Source of the DNA: Acholeplasmataceae bacterium UBA6190
Lineage (GTDB): Bacteria; Bacillota_I; Bacilli_A; Acholeplasmatales; Acholeplasmataceae
Direction: 5' to 3'
Assembly: GCA_002422045.1 (NCBI GenBank)
Contig: DITG01000018.1
Location: 1 to 5,426 of the forward strand
DNA: 5,426 nt
The notes under the pieces are model-generated. The model was given only the letters and a program-made list of their open reading frames with translations, had not been told where the DNA came from and did no database searches. The translations under genes and the position numbers were made by a program. Positions 5,081 to 5,426 of the stretch are shown piece after piece; position 1 is the stretch's first letter, and the number at the start of each line of letters is the position of its first letter.

Positions 5081-5426
5081 ATGAGAAAATTAACAATTGT
5101 CGCACTACTAATCGTTTCAATTCTAGGAATTAAAGTTGCAAATGAATATTTGACCAAAATTTTAGATGACCAAGGTATTGTATCACCACAAGATTTTGAT
5201 GATGCAGGAATGCCAGACCTACCAGTTCCACGTTTAGACTTTGAAGATGCAGGAATGCCAGATCTTCCAGGAACCAGAATTGATTTTGAAGATGCGGGAA
5301 TGCCAGATCTACCAGGAACCAGAATTGACTTTGAAGATGCGGGAATGCCAGATCTTCCAGGAACCAGAATTGATTTTGAAGATGCTGGAATGCCAGATCT
5401 ACCAGGAACCAGAATTGACTTTGAAG
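5081..5426 (+). CDS. Exported tandem-repeat peptide or protein precursor, partial (runs off right edge)
   Basis: An open frame of 115 codons begins at ATG 5081 behind a strong GGGAGG site and is still open at the window edge. Residues 1-20 (MRKLTIVALLIVSILGIKVA) form a basic start plus a hydrophobic stretch: a signal peptide or an uncleaved membrane anchor. No clear A-x-A cleavage site is visible; VA-NE at 19-22 is the nearest candidate. A short spacer (21-37) follows, then tandem 15-residue units: DFDDAGMPDLPVPRL at 38-52, four identical copies of DFEDAGMPDLPGTRI at 53-112, and the start of another. Each unit is acidic (three Asp, one Glu, one Arg) and has no Cys, Ser, Lys or aromatic residue other than Phe. 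I do not recognise the family. The layout resembles multi-copy peptide precursors. The divergent PlcR/Rgg-like regulator suggests a secreted signal, but a structural surface repeat protein or a multi-core modified peptide is also possible. The coding assignment is firm because copies differ only at synonymous positions. Confidence 0.85.
   Translation, partial: MRKLTIVALLIVSILGIKVANEYLTKILDDQGIVSPQDFDDAGMPDLPVPRLDFEDAGMPDLPGTRIDFEDAGMPDLPGTRIDFEDAGMPDLPGTRIDFEDAGMPDLPGTRIDFE
5192..5426 (+). repeat. In-frame 45-bp tandem repeat array inside the peptide-precursor gene
   Basis: Units begin at 5192 (diverged first copy), 5237, 5282, 5327, 5372 and 5417 (cut by the window edge). The last four complete units differ at only three sites, all third codon positions: Asp GAC/GAT, Ala GCA/GCG/GCT and Leu CTT/CTA. 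The Asp and Leu choices alternate copy by copy, giving a 90-bp higher-order unit. The total copy number is unknown because the array continues past the edge. Confidence 0.95.

Noticed and set aside
5192..5426. CRISPR array
   Set aside because: The 45-bp units are directly adjacent with no unique spacers, are in frame, and vary only at synonymous positions; they encode protein repeats.

Overview
The window is AT-rich bacterial DNA read with the standard genetic code: TGA ends the TetR-family gene and the regulator at 4032-4979, and tryptophan is TGG. Strong GGAG-type ribosome binding sites, short intergenic gaps and the kinds of proteins present suggest a low-GC Gram-positive-type bacterium. 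Bacillota, or a standard-code member of Mycoplasmatota such as the Acholeplasma/Izemoplasma side, both fit. The sequence alone does not settle the lineage.

Left block (1-2690): an MMPL/RND-type membrane transporter on the minus strand runs off the left edge. Divergently, a TetR-family repressor and a GNAT acetyltransferase form a two-gene operon with a 4-base stop/start overlap, closed by a strong hairpin terminator. This looks like an export/resistance module in which the TetR protein probably controls the transporter and its own operon. The short gap between the divergent genes holds a consensus -10 for the transporter and two small palindromes that could be operators.

Middle (2782-4049): a full-length RlmI-like 23S rRNA methyltransferase is encoded alone on the minus strand. 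It has its own extended -10 promoter and faces the acetyltransferase operon across the terminator, which can work in both directions.

Right block (4021-5426): a minus-strand regulator with an N-terminal XRE-type helix-turn-helix and a long helical, TPR-like C-terminal region resembles the PlcR/Rgg (RRNPP) class of peptide-sensing regulators. Divergent from it, and running off the right edge, is an unlisted gene for a small protein. It has an N-terminal hydrophobic export segment followed by exact 15-residue tandem repeats (unit DFEDAGMPDLPGTRI). The 101-bp gap between the two start codons carries a perfect 9-bp inverted repeat (CCCTAATTG-N6-CAATTAGGG) just before the ribosome binding site of the repeat gene. 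The most interesting reading is a candidate peptide-signalling pair: a TPR-type regulator controlling, and possibly sensing a peptide cut from, a multi-copy secreted precursor. The repeats differ only at synonymous third positions and alternate in a 90-bp higher-order pattern, so the peptide sequence is conserved while the DNA has expanded by duplication. The sensing link is inference. The repeats, the inverted repeat and the divergent layout are directly visible.
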